A stretch of 6,781 nucleotides of DNA from Candidatus Bathyarchaeota archaeon. GTDB lineage: Archaea; Thermoproteota; Bathyarchaeia; Bathyarchaeales; Bathyarchaeaceae. Location: the NCBI GenBank assembly GCA_029879825.1, contig JAOUPL010000062.1:1-6781 (forward strand). Reading direction: 5' to 3'. Made by a program: the position numbers and the translations under genes. Shown here piece after piece: positions 6,209 through 6,781 of this stretch (the first letter of the stretch is position 1; each line of letters starts with the position of its first letter). The notes beneath the pieces were generated by a model. It worked only from the letters and a program-made list of their open reading frames with translations, was not told where the DNA came from and did not search any database.

Positions 6209-6216
6209 TTTATATG
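6209..6216 (+). promoter_or_regulatory. Putative TATA box of the GNAT gene
   Basis: TTTATATG is close to the archaeal consensus TTTATATA. Transcription starting about 27 bases past its centre would begin near 6239, giving a leader of about 36 bases that contains the Shine-Dalgarno sequence at 6261-6267. Confidence 0.55.
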
Positions 6217-6219
6217 AAG

Positions 6220-6246
6220 TTTCGTCTAACTACGTCTTAGACGAAA
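6220..6246 (+). promoter_or_regulatory. Perfect 10-bp palindrome between TATA box and GNAT start: likely operator
   Basis: TTTCGTCTAA (6220-6229) and TTAGACGAAA (6237-6246) are exact reverse complements separated by CTACGTC. The element begins 4 bases after the TATA box and spans the predicted transcription start. This is where archaeal repressors commonly block RNA polymerase recruitment. Its two-fold symmetry fits a dimeric winged-helix regulator. It could alternatively form an RNA hairpin if transcription begins further upstream. Confidence 0.55.
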
Positions 6247-6260
6247 TCGCCAATCAGCCA

Positions 6261-6267
6261 AAGGAGG
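6261..6267 (+). promoter_or_regulatory. Strong Shine-Dalgarno sequence of the GNAT gene
   Basis: AAGGAGG followed by 7 bases and ATG 6275. It is the best ribosome-binding site in the window and fixes the GNAT start. It contrasts with the apparently leaderless divergent zinc-ribbon gene. Confidence 0.8.
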
Positions 6268-6274
6268 GCAAATA

Positions 6275-6763
6275 ATGGAAATTGAAAATGATAGAATAAA
6301 ATACCGTCGGGCTAATATCGATGATATTGAAATTTTAATTGATTATAGAGTTCGATTCTTGAACGAGCTTTACAATCATCCACAAGATTATGCGAGTGAA
6401 ATTCTAAGAAAAGCGTTACAAGAGTATTTCTCTGAAGCAATTCCTTCCAATTATTTCATTGCTTGGCTAGCAGAATACAATGGAAAAATAATTGGTACAA
6501 GTGGGATGGTTGTGTGGCAAATGCCAGCAAGGTATGGAGGGCTTGAATCTGGAAAACTCGGGTATATTCTCAATTCGTATACAATTCCTGAAGCAAGAAG
6601 GAAAGGCATTTGCACACGATTACTAAACGAATTGATTAAAGAAGCTAAGTCACTGGGACTGACATATTTACATCTTCACGCTTCTGAAGATGGAATGAAT
6701 ATCTACAGAAAAGCAGGATTCACTGAGCCTGATCAAATAGAACTGAAATTGAGACTTGAATGA
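6275..6763 (+). CDS. GNAT-family N-acetyltransferase
   Basis: This 162-residue protein has the length of a single GNAT domain and should transfer an acetyl group from acetyl-CoA to an amine; the substrate is not identifiable. The N-terminal strand (IKYRRANIDDIEILIDYRVR) is typical. The long central strand region GYILNSYTIPEARRKGICTR carries motif A: Arg108-x-x-Gly111-x-Cys113, the acetyl-CoA pyrophosphate loop, with Cys where Gly or Ala is usual. Motif B follows as YLHLHASEDGMNIYRKAGF, in which Tyr144 is in the position of the common general acid. It is complete, ending in TGA 6761-6763. The gene is divergent from the membrane block, carries its own TATA box, palindrome and strong Shine-Dalgarno sequence, and looks more AT-rich than the radical SAM and DUF2207-like genes, so it may have a different history. 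It probably does not belong to the Cys-tail system, though a shared regulator in the gap is possible. Confidence 0.9.
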   Translation: MEIENDRIKYRRANIDDIEILIDYRVRFLNELYNHPQDYASEILRKALQEYFSEAIPSNYFIAWLAEYNGKIIGTSGMVVWQMPARYGGLESGKLGYILNSYTIPEARRKGICTRLLNELIKEAKSLGLTYLHLHASEDGMNIYRKAGFTEPDQIELKLRLE

Positions 6764-6781
6764 AAATAATGCCGGCTCTGC

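Larger units (their letters stand above)
5917..6274. other. Divergent intergenic region (358 bases) without a convincing gene
   Basis: Besides the two outward promoters, this gap holds a 9-bp inverted repeat (5990-6022), a small hairpin (AGCCC 6047-6051 with GGGCT 6061-6065, 9-base loop), a 6-bp pairing (AAAGCG 6079-6084 with CGCTTT 6113-6118), the palindrome TTACGTAA (6117-6124) and the 10-bp palindrome at 6220-6246. A 61-codon minus-strand frame (6202-6017) starts with a hydrophobic stretch, but it has no ribosome-binding site and does not look like a protein family. I see no tRNA, rRNA or clear box C/D elements. The middle part (about 5985-6140) could be a small structured RNA or the decayed remains of an older insertion; neither is shown. 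Confidence 0.5.

Overview
The window looks like a piece of an archaeal chromosome, most plausibly from the Thermoproteota/Bathyarchaeia side. This placement is inferred. It rests on a DRG/TGS-type GTPase with an archaeal-style N-terminus, TATA-like boxes centred about 27 bases before the probable starts, one apparently leaderless gene, and an archaeal-looking membrane protein with an N-terminal signal peptide. No rRNA, tRNA, CRISPR array or intact mobile element was recognised, so the lineage cannot be fixed.

Layout from left to right. Bases 3-227 (+) are the 3' end of a gene for a membrane-anchored protein, which converges on a minus-strand gene for a TGS-domain GTPase (256-1431). That GTPase has a P-loop Lys-to-Arg change and has lost the DxxG motif. 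Next, also on the minus strand, come a metallo-beta-lactamase-fold hydrolase (1519-2421) and then a compact three-gene block transcribed from 5916 down to 2594. In transcription order the block encodes a small two-helix membrane zinc-ribbon protein (5916-5578), a DUF2207-like membrane protein (5584-3959) and a radical SAM/SPASM enzyme with a PqqD-like N-terminal region (3940-2594). At the right end, divergently transcribed, is a GNAT acetyltransferase (6275-6763, +) with its own promoter, a perfect palindrome and a strong Shine-Dalgarno sequence.

The most interesting part is the three-gene block. The first two genes overlap by 7 bases and the third starts 18 bases after the second stops, so they are probably co-expressed. 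The DUF2207-like protein ends in a tail of alternating Cys and Ala/Val, with 10 Cys in 21 residues, and has only one other Cys in its 541 residues. By predicted topology this tail lies in the cytosol. The next gene encodes an enzyme whose architecture (PqqD-like recognition region, CX3CX2C core, complete seven-Cys SPASM domain) is typical of maturases that modify ribosomally made peptides. The working hypothesis is that the radical SAM enzyme modifies, or installs metal-related chemistry on, the Cys-rich tail of a membrane protein, with the zinc-ribbon protein as a membrane partner. That would be a RiPP-like modification of a large membrane protein rather than of a small free peptide.

The 358-base gap between the zinc-ribbon and GNAT genes holds two opposed promoters and several inverted repeats, but no convincing gene.
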